DNA from: Gyrodactylus bullatarudis
Lineage: Eukaryota > Platyhelminthes > Monogenea > Gyrodactylidea > Gyrodactylidae
DNA length: 64,000 bases
Assembly: GCA_012064415.1 (NCBI GenBank)
Contig: SSNU01000249.1
Span: 186,001 to 250,000 of the forward strand
Direction: 5' to 3'
In this document: piece by piece, positions 24,201 through 34,300 of the stretch
Layout of the letters: each line of letters begins with the position of its first letter
Numbering within the stretch: the first letter of the stretch is position 1
Notes under the pieces: model-generated
Database searches by the model: none
What the model saw: the letters and a program-made list of their open reading frames with translations, nothing else
What the model was told of the DNA's origin: nothing
Translations under genes and position numbers: made by a program

Positions 24201-24610
24201 GTTCTATTTAGATATTGGTATGTTAGAAGGAGACTGGGGAACTAACCCATCTGTATTTATATTTTTGTAAATTTTTCTTCTGAAACCCAGAAAAAGATTG
24301 ATGAAATGATTGATGGGTTTTTCTCTCTTTCTAAAATTACAGGCATATCTGCTCTTTTGCATAAAATAAAACGAAAAAATGTTACGATTGGTATAGACGG
24401 ATCATTGTACAAATTCCATCCAAAGTTTGGCGAGAGAATGATGTTTATCATAGACAAGTTGAAGCCAAAAGAGACCGAAGTATGTTTTGATGGATTCAAT
24501 GAAAAATATTCATATTAAATTCTCTTTAGTTTAATTTAAGACTTTCAGAGGATGGGAGTGGCAAGGGTGCTGCTGCCATAGTTGCAGCGCTCGACAGACA
24601 AAAACAATAA
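21213..24610 (+). CDS. Hexokinase B (7 exons, 454 aa)
   Basis: Paralogue of hexokinase A with the same role, glucose to glucose-6-phosphate in the cytosol. Exons 21213-21408, 21444-21589, 21633-22138, 22177-22332, 23473-23615, 24343-24479 and 24530-24610 have exactly the same lengths and phases as in copy A. Introns 1, 2, 3 and 6 are only 35, 43, 38 and 50 nt; introns 4 and 5 are 1140 and 727 nt and hold a MITE and repeat remnants. Catalytic motifs are intact (LDLGGTNYR, Asp197, IIGTGTNVAY, NTEWGAFG, LSEDGSGKGAAA), but the residue after the catalytic Asp is Ala (VVNDAVGT) rather than the usual Thr. Exon 1's second half, intron 1, exon 2 and parts of exon 3 are nearly or fully identical to copy A, while exon 1's start, exons 4-7 and two blocks in exon 3 are diverged. 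AATAAA at 24745-24750 is a plausible poly(A) signal. Confidence 0.93.
23158..23336. mobile_element. Tc1/mariner-type MITE, copy 1
   Basis: Perfect terminal inverted repeats of about 26 bp: CAGTAAAAATATTTCTATTG at the left and its complement at the right, flanked by TA on both sides, as Tc1/mariner elements leave. 179 bp, no coding capacity, in intron 4 of hexokinase B. A TGTTTCAATA phrase is doubled near the right end. Related to 39665-39831. Confidence 0.85.
23820..23935. repeat. Interspersed repeat, second copy
   Basis: Matches 14345-14480 (CCCGCCAAAATAATTTGAAT, CAAACACGATGCCTGG, AATGTCGGGA). Lies in intron 5 of hexokinase B. Family unknown. Confidence 0.55.
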
Positions 24611-24738
24611 ATAAATCGAAAAATTATTAATCTGCTTGGGCATAAACTCGTAAAGAAAATGTATTAATGTATTAACTTTATCAAAAGAAGAACATTGATG
24701 TTGGCCCTTAATCCAAAATGTGTCTTTATCCTTATTTT

Positions 24739-24827
24739 TCATTCAATAAATAAATGGATTATTATTTGACTATGACGTTGTTCGCTCGCTACCTGGCTAT
24801 GGTTTCTTCTGGCTTGTATTGGTCTAT
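24739..24827 (-). other. Exon-like segment, related to 48649-48716
   Basis: On the minus strand a polypyrimidine stretch and TTTAG acceptor-like site (24828-24829) is followed by a frame reading DRPIQARRNHSQVASEQRHS, ending at TGA 24739-24741. A diverged relative at 48649-48716 keeps both the acceptor-like site and the frame (DRPMQAKSQNCQVASKTRYT). It could be a duplicated terminal exon or a shared piece of an unrecognised repeat. Function unknown. Confidence 0.3.
24745..24750 (+). terminator. Poly(A) signal AATAAA of hexokinase B
   Basis: AATAAA 135 bp past the hexokinase B stop, in a T/A-rich context. Another AATAAA overlaps the stop codon (24607-24612) and is probably too close to be used. 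Confidence 0.5.
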
Positions 24828-25480
24828 CTAAAGAAAAAGAAAATAATGAAAAATAATGATTGTATAATATACAATGTATATGTTACCGTACAAGTCGTGA
24901 ATCAGGAAATATGAATATTTCCTCGTCTTGAACTCATGAATAGAATTCTTCTTCACAGGTTGTACTAAAATTAATATATTTTGTGAATGATTTAGGGTGG
25001 GGGGTCTCTTGAAGAGACTCTCTTCCTCATCTTTAATACCTGTAGGGACTTCATTCGAGAAGGGGGGTAATGCATATTAGAGGTAGATGAAATTTTAATA
25101 TCGCTTGTAGAATCATAGATTATAGAGAATCCAATTTAAATACTAAAAACTAATTTATTCAGCTATAAAAATTTCATTTCGGTCTGAATTTTCAAAAAAA
25201 AGATTTTGCCAATTTTGGTGAATCAAATTCCCGCCAATGATTTTCGCGCACTTTATCTGATCAAATTATTCTTCATCAAAATCTAAATCAAAAGGACCAA
25301 AAGTATCAGAATTTCATAAATTCTTAATCAGAATAATTCAGGGATTAAAATTCTATTCGTCTTGATTAAATTGATATTTTTATTTGTTTTAATCATTGAA
25401 ATAAATTCATCACTTTTGAATTCATTCTTAATTAACTTAATTAAGAATTATTAAATAAAGTAATAGTAGCAATTTTCATC

Positions 25481-25821
25481 ATGCTCTGTTACACAATGAT
25501 TAAAATCAACAATGAGTTTGAAGAGCCTAAGAGTCTTCCTCTCAACATGCTGCCAACTAATCTGGATGTTTACAATCTTTACAAGCTGAAGAGTGGACCA
25601 CATCGAAGCCGTAATAAAGCAAAGACAAGACGTGTGGTTGCAGATGAACTAATAGATTTTTATATTAAAGCCGTCCTATTCTAACAAGTATTGATAAATT
25701 ACAGAAAGATCGGCATGATATGAGAGCAACTAAAAAGTGTCTAATTAACTTTTGGAAAAAACTTTTTCCTGTTGCACAATGCTCCTGCTTATCAAGTCAA
25801 AAATCCCCTTGCATATCTTAA
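25481..25821 (+). pseudogene. Fragment of a transposon-like protein with one frameshift
   Basis: The first 68 codons read LPLNMLPTNLDVYNLYKLKS ... VVADELIDFYIKA and stop at 25684. Shifting frame at about 25670 continues with RPILTSIDKLQKDRHDMRAT and CLINFWKKLFPVAQCSC to a stop at 25821. The layout, a helical LPT-start block, a V-A-D/E-E-L-I block, then a K-L-x-K-D and L-F-x-I/V-x-x-C block, resembles an N-terminal module I recall from arthropod transposon-derived proteins of unknown function; I cannot name the family. The continuity of meaning across frames suggests one broken reading frame. Confidence 0.4.
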
Positions 25822-26470
25822 TTTTTTGAATTCCTTGATGAAATGAATCGAAAAGTTGTTGAAATATAAAAAATTTCTGAAAAATTAAAATATGACCAAT
25901 TCCCTATTTTTCAACTCGAAGGTAGGCACTTTCAAAATTCATGAAAATTTTTCATTTTTAAAAAAGATATCTGAATAAAATTCAATTTGAACAAAATTAG
26001 GTCAGTTTTTAAATTTTGAAAATGCTCTAATTTCCCACTTTTAAATCTTTGAGCACAAAAACTTTAATCGATGATTTAAAGCAATGCGATATTGTTATTC
26101 CGGATCATCAATAGAAAAAGAAGATTTTGCCATAAAGGTTGAGAGAAACTCATGATTTCTAAGAAAAAGTCAACTTTGGGTTATTTCCCGTAATGACGAA
26201 TTTCTGCGAATTTGGCCTAATTCGAGTTTTTCGTCTTATTCGATATATCAATATTGAATTACTTCAAATCTTTGAAATCAATATAGTAAACATTTTTAAA
26301 TTAAAGGATTTTTGAAATTCAAAAAACAGTTTATCTCGTTTTGACTAGAATTTTCTGGACGAATCTGATCACTAATTTAAACTCAAAATTCGATTTCATC
26401 GTCCGCGAGCTAAAGAAGAAAACGCAAATTGGCATAAAATTTTAGACAGTCATTTCAATTACTGAATCTT
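25805..26470. repeat. Foldback family 1, copy a (degenerate)
   Basis: Diverged relative of 29817-30553: it shares the order of GTGG/AATTTCC-type blocks, a GAAAAAGT...TTATTTCCCGTAATGACGAA centre and an ATTCGAGTTTTTCGTCT segment. It ends about 320 bp before the first secreted-protein gene. Confidence 0.55.
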
Positions 26471-26739
26471 TTTAAATCAGTGCTCACAATTTTCCTATCT
26501 TACAGGTTTTGGATATAATTTGGGAAAATGTAAATAAGTAGTGAAATTTGTAGTGAGTTAAAAAAAAGTCTATTCTTAGAAAATGTTAGACGAACCATAA
26601 TAATAATTATTATTATTGGAGGTACATTTCTATTGTAAGAGTTTAAACGATTTGAAATTTATTAGTTTGAGAAAAAATATTTCATTTGCCTAATTTAAAA
26701 ACCTGATAATTTCGAATATGAAATAATAGTTAATAAGAG

Positions 26740-26747
26740 TATTTAAG
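26740..26747 (+). promoter_or_regulatory. TATA-like box upstream of secreted protein 1
   Basis: TATTTAAG 41 bp upstream of the ATG at 26789, in a position consistent with a short 5' UTR. The second paralogue has a clearer TATAAAAA at 28968-28975. Confidence 0.4.
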
Positions 26748-26788
26748 AAAAGGAATCCCATTAAACATCTTATTGTAATTTCGATCGA

Positions 26789-27259
26789 ATGTTTTTATTA
26801 AATCTGGTTATATTCGCAATTTTCGTCGACTTTTCAAATGCCTGTACACTTAGAGCTTTCCAATTATTACCAAACTTAGTAGCAAATGGTAAAACCTACG
26901 AAGAAGCTGCTAAAGAGACCATTCAAAAAATTCAAAACTGTGGTCAAAAATTGAAAACGTGCTTGATTCAAGGCATGCAGGAAGCTACAACCATTGATGA
27001 ATACAATCAAAATGGAAATGAATGTATTTTGACTGAGAATTTATACTGTTGGACTGAGGCTAGAGATGAGTTCATTTCAGAACGAGAATTGATCACGCAA
27101 AATGCAGAATCATTGCCACGAGCGATTGCCCTATTCAAAGATTCAGCACAGCAATGTCAAGAAATTAGCTTATGTCAAGCACAATGCTACAAAAGACAAA
27201 TTGTGCTCATAGAAAATGGAGAAGATGAGACTGATATCAGATCAGATTGTGGTTGTTAA
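26789..27259 (+). CDS. Secreted 10-cysteine protein 1 (156 aa)
   Basis: Single-exon gene, family not recognised. Residues 1-18 form a hydrophobic signal peptide ending FVDFSNA, with cleavage expected just before Cys19. The mature part of about 138 residues has ten cysteines in the pattern C-x(n)-C-x6-C ... C-x7-C ... C-x5-C-x3-C ... C-G-C-end, enough for five disulphides; the spacing is kept in both paralogues downstream. Trp in CWTEARD and the SLCQAQCYKRQ block are family signatures. Probably a small helical, disulphide-stabilised secreted protein; no enzymatic motif. Codons 33-79 or so are essentially identical in DNA to paralogue 3. AATAAA follows at 27266-27271, giving a very short 3' UTR. 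Neighbours: foldback repeat 320 bp upstream, another 660 bp downstream. Confidence 0.85.
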   Translation: MFLLNLVIFAIFVDFSNACTLRAFQLLPNLVANGKTYEEAAKETIQKIQNCGQKLKTCLIQGMQEATTIDEYNQNGNECILTENLYCWTEARDEFISERELITQNAESLPRAIALFKDSAQQCQEISLCQAQCYKRQIVLIENGEDETDIRSDCGC

Positions 27260-27919
27260 AATTCTAATAAAATTTCCTCTATTAAATTGTACAGAATTTT
27301 TTGTTTTGTATTTCTTATTAAAAATTCTTTTTTGATTTGCCAATCAACTTAGAATCTGATTTTTGGTGTTCTGGAATAAGTCTATGTAAATTATAGGCAG
27401 TTTTTCTCAATTTTTTACACTAATGTCGTTTAGAATGAAGATTTCGTTCTAACTTTATACATTTCTTTCTAAATTAATTATTTTATTGAAGAACATGAAT
27501 AACGCCAATATGGCTAAATTTTTATGGAAAGAATTTGTTAGAAAATTTAGAAAAGTTTCACATTAGCATGAAGCGATAAAAGTTTCCTTTTTTTCTATTC
27601 GATTTTTGTGAATGGATTTTGAAAAAAACGGTCATAATATTTTCTAGAAAATTTTTATATTTAAACACGAGTCATCCTTAAACTTTCATAACATCTCAAT
27701 GAATAATAATTGAAGGGTATTAACTCGTAGTTCTTTCAAAGGAGTATTCATTGTTCTTGCAAAATATTGATTTTAGATTCTTCAAAACTGAATTATGGCT
27801 TAAGAATGTTTTGTTATTTTGATTAGTTATTATCTGCTAGATTATTTTCTAGACTGTCTTATCCGTGATAATTTTTAACGTATTAACAGTCTATTAACCT
27901 AACATTAAACTTAATATAC

Positions 27920-28635
27920 ATTAAGATGAGGATTTACTATTTTTACAAAAAATTGAATATTTTTTTCAGGAACTTCAGGAACAAATTTTAATTCCCGAGC
28001 CAATAAGCTGTGGAATCTGACAAAATTAGATTTCGAAAATGCATCAACTTTCGAACCCAAAAGATTTCAACCAATTAAATCCTGATTAGAGAAAAATATT
28101 AAAGAAACTTGCTGTTTCAAAGAAAAACTTTACTTCGATTTGATCAAAATATTCAAATGATTATGATAGATTCAATAGATTAGAAAATATTACGTTAATT
28201 TAAACTGGTGTTTTGGGCAAACTAAGCATCATGAAACTACAGAAAGTTAATAATATGATATTAAGCATATTGTAAAATATCTTTAATCGAATTATCTCCG
28301 ACCATAATAACTAACGAGAGATTCCATTCTTCCTCCATAGTCCAATTAGAATTCTTCATCTAATGCTGATCTCGAATGTCTGCATTTAATTATAATTCAA
28401 ATCTTTGAAATCGAATGAAAATTTGAAAGTTGAAAGAGTGGAAATTTAGTGCATTTTCAAAATTCAAAAACGGCATAATCTTGGTTAGATTGAATTTTTT
28501 CAGAAAATTTTTTTCAATTTCCACAACTTTTTGGCTTATTTTATTATGGAATTCGAGAATAAATTTGTCCCTGACAAAAATATTGAGTCTTATTGTAAAA
28601 TAAGTAAATTCTCATCTTCACGTCAATTATTCATG
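27920..28635. repeat. Foldback family 1, copy b
   Basis: Starts with AAGATGAGGATTTACTATTT at the left and ends with AAATTCTCATCTTCACGTCA, its inverted counterpart; the interior follows copy c (29817-30553). About 715 bp, between secreted-protein genes 1 and 2, ending 367 bp before gene 2. Confidence 0.7.
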
Positions 28636-28967
28636 CCAATAGATAGACCATTATCCAAGAAGTTACTTTGAAAGTAATGTATTTTAAGCATTTCCATATT
28701 TTTGCCAAATACCTATTTTCGTCAAATTATTGCTATTTTCTTACCGCCCGACGAAGTGAAAATTTATGAGTTTTATTCAAAAGATATTTTTAAGACGCTT
28801 CTCTATTAGATTTTGAATTCTAATTTGGTTCAAATTCAGACAACCGAATTTATTCAATTCCAAAAATATTCTTTTAAGCAGGTTTTCAAAGATTTTATTT
28901 TTTTAGCTTGTATGACATTGTTTTAATAGATTAATATTAAATTGATTTATTATTGAATTTCTTCCAG

Positions 28968-28975
28968 TATAAAAA
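28968..28975 (+). promoter_or_regulatory. TATA box of secreted protein 2
   Basis: TATAAAAA 26 bp before the ATG at 29002. If it acts at the usual 25-30 bp, transcription would start almost at the start codon, so either the leader is minimal or the element acts differently. Confidence 0.45.
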
Positions 28976-29001
28976 GAAATGAAAAATTTTACAATTTAAA
29001 A

Positions 29002-29454
29002 ATGAAATTCTATTCAATTCTTTTGATTTTCACACTTTATATTACATTTTCTTCTTCCTGTACCCTTCGTAACTTCCACTTAGTACCTACTAAAGTAACT
29101 GGTGGAATGGACCTTACTGAGGCTGTAACAGAAGCAGTAGAGAAAATGAAGAAATGTGGCTATGCCGCAGCTGATTGTTTGATTACAAGTTTAGAAAATG
29201 TTAAAACAGAAGACGACTATCAAGGTATAAGATGCCTAGTCGATAATAGTGTACAGTGTTGGTTAGATGCTAGGGATGAGTTTTTGTTGAAAAAGGATAA
29301 TGATGGTTTAGAAGCAGCATTGGCTATTTTCGAAGCTTCCATCGTTGAATGCCAACATCCAGAAACGTGTTTAGCTCAATGTTACAAAAGACAAGTTGGC
29401 CTAATCAAAACTGGAGCAAGTGATGGGGAAATAAGGCTGGATTGTGGATGCTAA
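29002..29454 (+). CDS. Secreted 10-cysteine protein 2 (150 aa)
   Basis: Single-exon paralogue of the genes at 26789 and 30900. Signal peptide MKFYSILLIFTLYITFSSS precedes Cys20. All ten cysteines are retained (SSSC, KKCG, ADC, IRC, VQC, VEC, ETC, AQC, LDC, GC-end), as are CWLDARDEF and CLAQCYKRQ. Elsewhere it is the most diverged of the three and lacks the patch shared by genes 1 and 3, so it did not take part in that exchange. AATAAA at 29487-29492. Secreted by inference from the signal peptide; function unknown. Constraint on cysteines with drift elsewhere suits an extracellular effector, binding or salivary-type protein, but that is speculation. Confidence 0.85.
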   Translation: MKFYSILLIFTLYITFSSSCTLRNFHLVPTKVTGGMDLTEAVTEAVEKMKKCGYAAADCLITSLENVKTEDDYQGIRCLVDNSVQCWLDARDEFLLKKDNDGLEAALAIFEASIVECQHPETCLAQCYKRQVGLIKTGASDGEIRLDCGC

Positions 29455-29816
29455 ACTTTTCAAGATAATTAACTTGATATTTATTAAATAAAATTCAATA
29501 TTAAATTCGCAAGTTACTAATGAGTAGATATATAAACATGATAATTTTACAATTGAGAGAAAATATTCTATACCTGACAAATTCAAATCTGACTGCAGTA
29601 GACTGCCAATCAATGGCCAGGCAAAAGCTCATCGAAATTTATACTTTATCGTTCACAGAATTTTTAAACAAAAAGTAAAGCGATTTTTAAGAAACAAAAA
29701 CCTATCTCATGAACATAGAACATCCATTTAGAGGATTTGGAAGTCAAGTGGATAATTAGTAATAAAGCTTATATTTCACCGGATCTCGGCAGACTATTCC
29801 ACCGGCTAGATATAAA

Positions 29817-30553
29817 GCTATCTGACATGAAGATGAGAATTTACTATTTTTGCAAAAAACTAGATAATTTTCTTCGGATTCACAGGAAAATATAATTTTT
29901 TGAATTCTAAAACGGAATGAGCTAATAAGATGTGGATATTCGGAAAAATTCCGAAAAAAATTCAATCTGGCCAAAATAAAATAGTTTTTGAATTTCGAAA
30001 ATGTACCAAATATCCACTTTTTCAACTTTTGAACACAAAATTTTCATCGATTTCGATGATTCGAAGCAGTTAAGTACTGATATCAACATTAGACGTAGAA
30101 TTCGAATTTAGCCATAGAGATAGCAAAGATCTTACTGTTTACGAGAAAAAGTTAAACTTCCAGATTTTGGATGATTTGCCTTCGGGACAATCGAAAAATT
30201 CAAATGGTTCGATTTCCCAGAGTAATAACGAACTTCAGTGAACTTCTACAGGTGAATTCGAGTTCTTCGTCTAATGTTGATCCCAATTACCATCATTTAA
30301 CTGTTTCGAATCATCGAAATCGATAAAAAATTTGGGTTCAAAACTTGAAAACGTGGAAATTAGGTGCATTTTCGAAATCCAAAAAACGGCCTAATTTTGG
30401 TCAGATTGATTTTTTTTCGGAATTTTTTCGAATATCCACATCTTATTAGCTCATTGTGTTTTAGAATTCAAAAATTATATTTTCCTGTGAGTCCGGAGAA
30501 AAATATCTTTGTTTTTTGTAAAAATAGTATATTTTCATCTTCATGTCAATTAG
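29817..30553. repeat. Foldback family 1, copy c (best complete copy)
   Basis: About 737 bp. Left end GACATGAAGATGAGAATTTA and right end ATTTTCATCTTCATGTCAAT are inverted; the arms stay complementary, with drift, for roughly 270 bp each around a centre including TTCCCAGAGTAATAACGAAC. The left two thirds are almost identical to 40669-41100. No protein coded. Sits between secreted-protein genes 2 and 3, ending about 350 bp before gene 3. Confidence 0.8.
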
Positions 30554-30899
30554 GTTTATATAATAAATTCGATTATCAATAATATCCTCTAATTGGTTAC
30601 ATCATTCTACAAAAGGGGAAGGTTTAAGGTTGGTTTAGAGTATCTTTTTACAGGTCATAGAAACTAGATTGATGGAAAAAGGTAGAATAAAAGGGTTTAA
30701 TTATATTATTAAGAAGATTTTTTTATTTAATCTTCATAGTGAAATTACTTGGGTACAATGCAAATACAATGGGTATATCATGTTTCTCATTGATTAAATT
30801 TTACTGAAACATGCATATCTCTCAATGATTTGTGTAACATTAAGAATAAAAACCCATATTTTGAGTTTTTTACTTCCACCTATACTTTTTTTCGTGACA

Positions 30900-31370
30900 A
30901 TGATTTTATTCCCGGTTATGATTTTCACATTTTACCTGAACTTTTCTGAAGCGTGTATGATAAGAGCTTTCGAATTATTACCAAGCTTAGTAGCAAATGG
31001 TAAAACCTACGAAGAAGCTGCTAAAGAGACCATTCAAAAAATTCAAAACTGTGGTCAAAAATTGAAAACGTGCTTGATTCAAGGCATGCAGGAAGCTACA
31101 ACCATTGATGAGTACAATCAAAATGGAGAAAATTGTCTTAAAACTGAACAGTTGAGTTGTTGGACTGAAGCTAGAGATATGTTTCTTGAATATAAAGAAT
31201 ACGTTACACCAGATGTTGACCCATTAGAGCATGCGATTGCCATGTATAAAAGTTCAACTGAAAATTGTTCACCAATAACAATCTGTCAAGCCCAATGCTA
31301 TGAACGCCAAATAAGACTTATTGAAAAGGGGTCAAGTGACTATGATATCAGATCAGATTGTGGTTGTTGA
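30900..31370 (+). CDS. Secreted 10-cysteine protein 3 (156 aa)
   Basis: Single-exon paralogue of genes 1 and 2. I start it at ATG 30900, which gives the signal peptide MILFPVMIFTFYLNFSEA of the same length as in gene 1; an upstream in-frame ATG at 30825 would add 25 residues with a second hydrophobic stretch and cannot be excluded. Ten cysteines are conserved, ending SDCGC. The stretch from LVANGKTYEEAAKE to ATTIDEYNQNG is identical to gene 1 in protein and almost in DNA, while the flanks differ strongly, so a conversion tract is likely. CWTEARD and CQAQCYERQ signatures are kept. AATAAA at 31375-31380, right after the stop. Function unknown. Confidence 0.83.
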   Translation: MILFPVMIFTFYLNFSEACMIRAFELLPSLVANGKTYEEAAKETIQKIQNCGQKLKTCLIQGMQEATTIDEYNQNGENCLKTEQLSCWTEARDMFLEYKEYVTPDVDPLEHAIAMYKSSTENCSPITICQAQCYERQIRLIEKGSSDYDIRSDCGC

Positions 31371-31380
31371 AAAGAATAAA

Positions 31381-34300
31381 ATTTTGTGAAATCTTTGATA
31401 ACATTTTTTATGACGGTAGCAAATTAGATTCGAGAAAAAAGGGCTCCTTCCAGATCTTGCGAAATTCGGTGGGATAATATTAAAAATACCTGAAGATTAA
31501 ATTTAATTTTCTAACTATGAAAAGCTGAAAAGTGGCAATTTGGTGAATTTCCAGAATTTTATTCATAGAAATAAATTCATCTTAAGGGTTAGTTTTATAC
31601 ACATAATCGAAAGTTCAGAAATCAATCAAGGTTATTTAATTTTTCTCTTCTTTTCCTACTGAACTAAGGGCTCCCATTTCCATTTCCATGAAGGTAATAT
31701 TAATTAAACTTCCAAATAAACTTATGAAAATATAAACATTACAATGACAAAATGGAAAATGCAAGAGTTCAAAAAAGTTGAATGCATTTAATGTATACTT
31801 CTCTGAGGAAGGAACGTTTTTTATGAAATCTATACTACTGTAGAAGACAAAAAACTACAAATTCCCTTAAAAGTGCATATCTTTTAACATCATTTTTTCC
31901 AAGTTTATTTTTATTTTACCAATAAAATCCTCCTTTTTTATGTATACTGCCTTGTTACTGATGGTGAGTGAGTGAGGGACTCTGAATCTATTTGATCTAT
32001 TTTTTCTTGCTTAGTGTAAACAGATTTTTAATTTATTTGCTATTTAAAATTAGCATTAGTTATTTTGTTCAATTTCACATTTAGCTGACTTACTTTGTAT
32101 ACATAAATCTGAACATTATTAAGTAAGAAGTACACCAGGATCGAGTCCGGATCTTTAACATTGAAAATTATCGCTTGTAATGCAAATGCGTTGACATTCA
32201 ACGTTGAAAATCCGGGCTCAGCTTTTACCTATCGTTAACTAACAATTTCTAATGAGGACTTGACGAGTATATATATAAAAATCTTCCTTTGCTACAACTA
32301 AGTAGGTATCAGTTTACGGTCTTTCTTCGATGATAGTCAATGTGATCTTTCTTAATTCCTTTGAACTTCAGGAGGTTAGAGAAAATAATTCCTGTATTTC
32401 CTGTCAATTTAAGCTCAACATGGACCAAAAATTTTGTATGACCTGATATTTTTATGGAACCTAAGAGAACATATGGGAAACATGGATTAAAGTTTTCGAA
32501 AAAGAGGGCTTGAAGGATTCACATGACAAGAGATATTTTTTGTAATTCTTATCGTTTCAATCTCAATTCTTAACAAGTCCTTGAAGTCTTGCTTGTTGTG
32601 TCCGCTTGGTTATGTTGAGCCCTAAATAGCCATGCGTTTTGTAGTTGTAAAATATCTTCAAAATAAAAGAAAAGGTATTTTTCTTGAATCTCACAGTCAG
32701 TTATCCAAATAAATAGCTGGTTTAGCAGCAGTCAGAATAACTGAATCATCTATGTTTGTCATAATAATTCACCAAGAAAAATATGAATAAACACCTTTCT
32801 CAGTGATTATGATTCTAACAGATGCCATCATGTTATCTTTGCTTCATTTTCCAATAAGCCTGTGAGATCTACTTCAAAGGCTTCATTTATTTCAAGAGAA
32901 AATCAAAAAATAATAATAATTCATAGCTACTCTTTTTTGTGTTTCTTGTAAGAGAAAACTTGTGTGAATGTCAACATGATGAGAGTGAATTCATTTTGCT
33001 TAAAGTGAAGAGAATATTTTTTTCTATTTCTTTATCAGAATGTATAAATTTAAATTGCTAATATTTCCACAGTGAACTTTAGCATTGAAACAAAATATGA
33101 AGAAAAAAAATTAATTTGAAGTCACATTGGCCGGAGGAATTCAAGATAAAGAATAGAGTAAAACATAATTTTTAACTTTTCGAGTTTTTGCTTTCATTTG
33201 ATAGGAAATAAGAGAAGAAGAAAATATTCCTATCGAACCTTTTGTTTTGAATTTTATTTAATTTCAATGGAAGATATCAAATTTTCAAATTTGCGGGAAA
33301 ATTTAGGGAAATGGGATTTATGCATTTTTTTTAAATTAATTTTCGTAAACGGCGACCACGATTGGGCACACGAAATAGAAGTGTTCAGAGTAAAGAAAAA
33401 AAATTTCTTGCTTTTCTAGAATGGATTTTTTAATTAAGAATCATGAATTCCTCTAACTCTCAAATCCGAAGCCAATAGAAATCTTTAACTCAAATTTCGA
33501 AATTTTTCACCAACTAGAAATTCGAAAAAAGGCCAGTTCTTCAAAATTACTTTACCATTTGGATTTACGATGAAAAAATAAATTATTTATTTATGAGAAA
33601 AAATTTTAAATCATTGACATTTTACATCATGAACCGGTTACCAAAAAAATAATTAGAAAATCCTTGATGAAAAAATGAGACTTTTGTAAAATCATGAATT
33701 TCCAAATTCATCAAGAATAGCTGTAAATTCAAGTTTGTGCTTTAGAAGAAAGGCGGTGCTCTAGCCAGGGTTATTGAAGATCACAGAGTAGTTTTTCTGA
33801 ACACACAGATTTGGATTAAAGTGATTGATGAAGAATTTTTTCTCCATCCCCAAATCCGCGCAAAATTGACAAATTGAAGCATCGTGGTTTTCTTGCTTAA
33901 GATGTCTGGTCATCGCAGTATTATTAAAGTAAATTAATTTTTTTGTAAAGTCCTATGATTCGAAACTTTTGAAAACCTTCTAAATACAGGTAAAATCTCC
34001 GATTTATCTCATTTAGTTTTATACCTGAGTCTAATTACAATGTTCTTCAGTTATTCTAAAAAACGAGCTAGTACCGAGCTCTAAATTAGTGATACTGATA
34101 TTTAGCATTTTTCTGTCTGGTCATAATAAAATGCTAATGAAGGTGAAAAATAACCAACACATTCTGTCAGCATCATCATCGTCATCAACATAATTACATT
34201 GAAGCTAAAGAAAGATTTGATTATAAAATTAGACAAGAGAAAAAATCATGGGACTTCTCTATATTCTACTACTACCCTAAATAAATGAGTTATTGAATAA

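Noticed and set aside
30825..30899. Upstream ATG as the start of secreted protein 3
   Set aside because: The ATG at 30900 gives a signal peptide of the same length as in gene 1; kept only as an alternative.
32269..32282. TATATATATAAAAA as a promoter of a downstream gene
   Set aside because: No reading frame or exon follows; AT-rich DNA yields such strings by chance.
33198..33419. 73-codon open frame as a gene
   Set aside because: AT-biased translation without motif or context.
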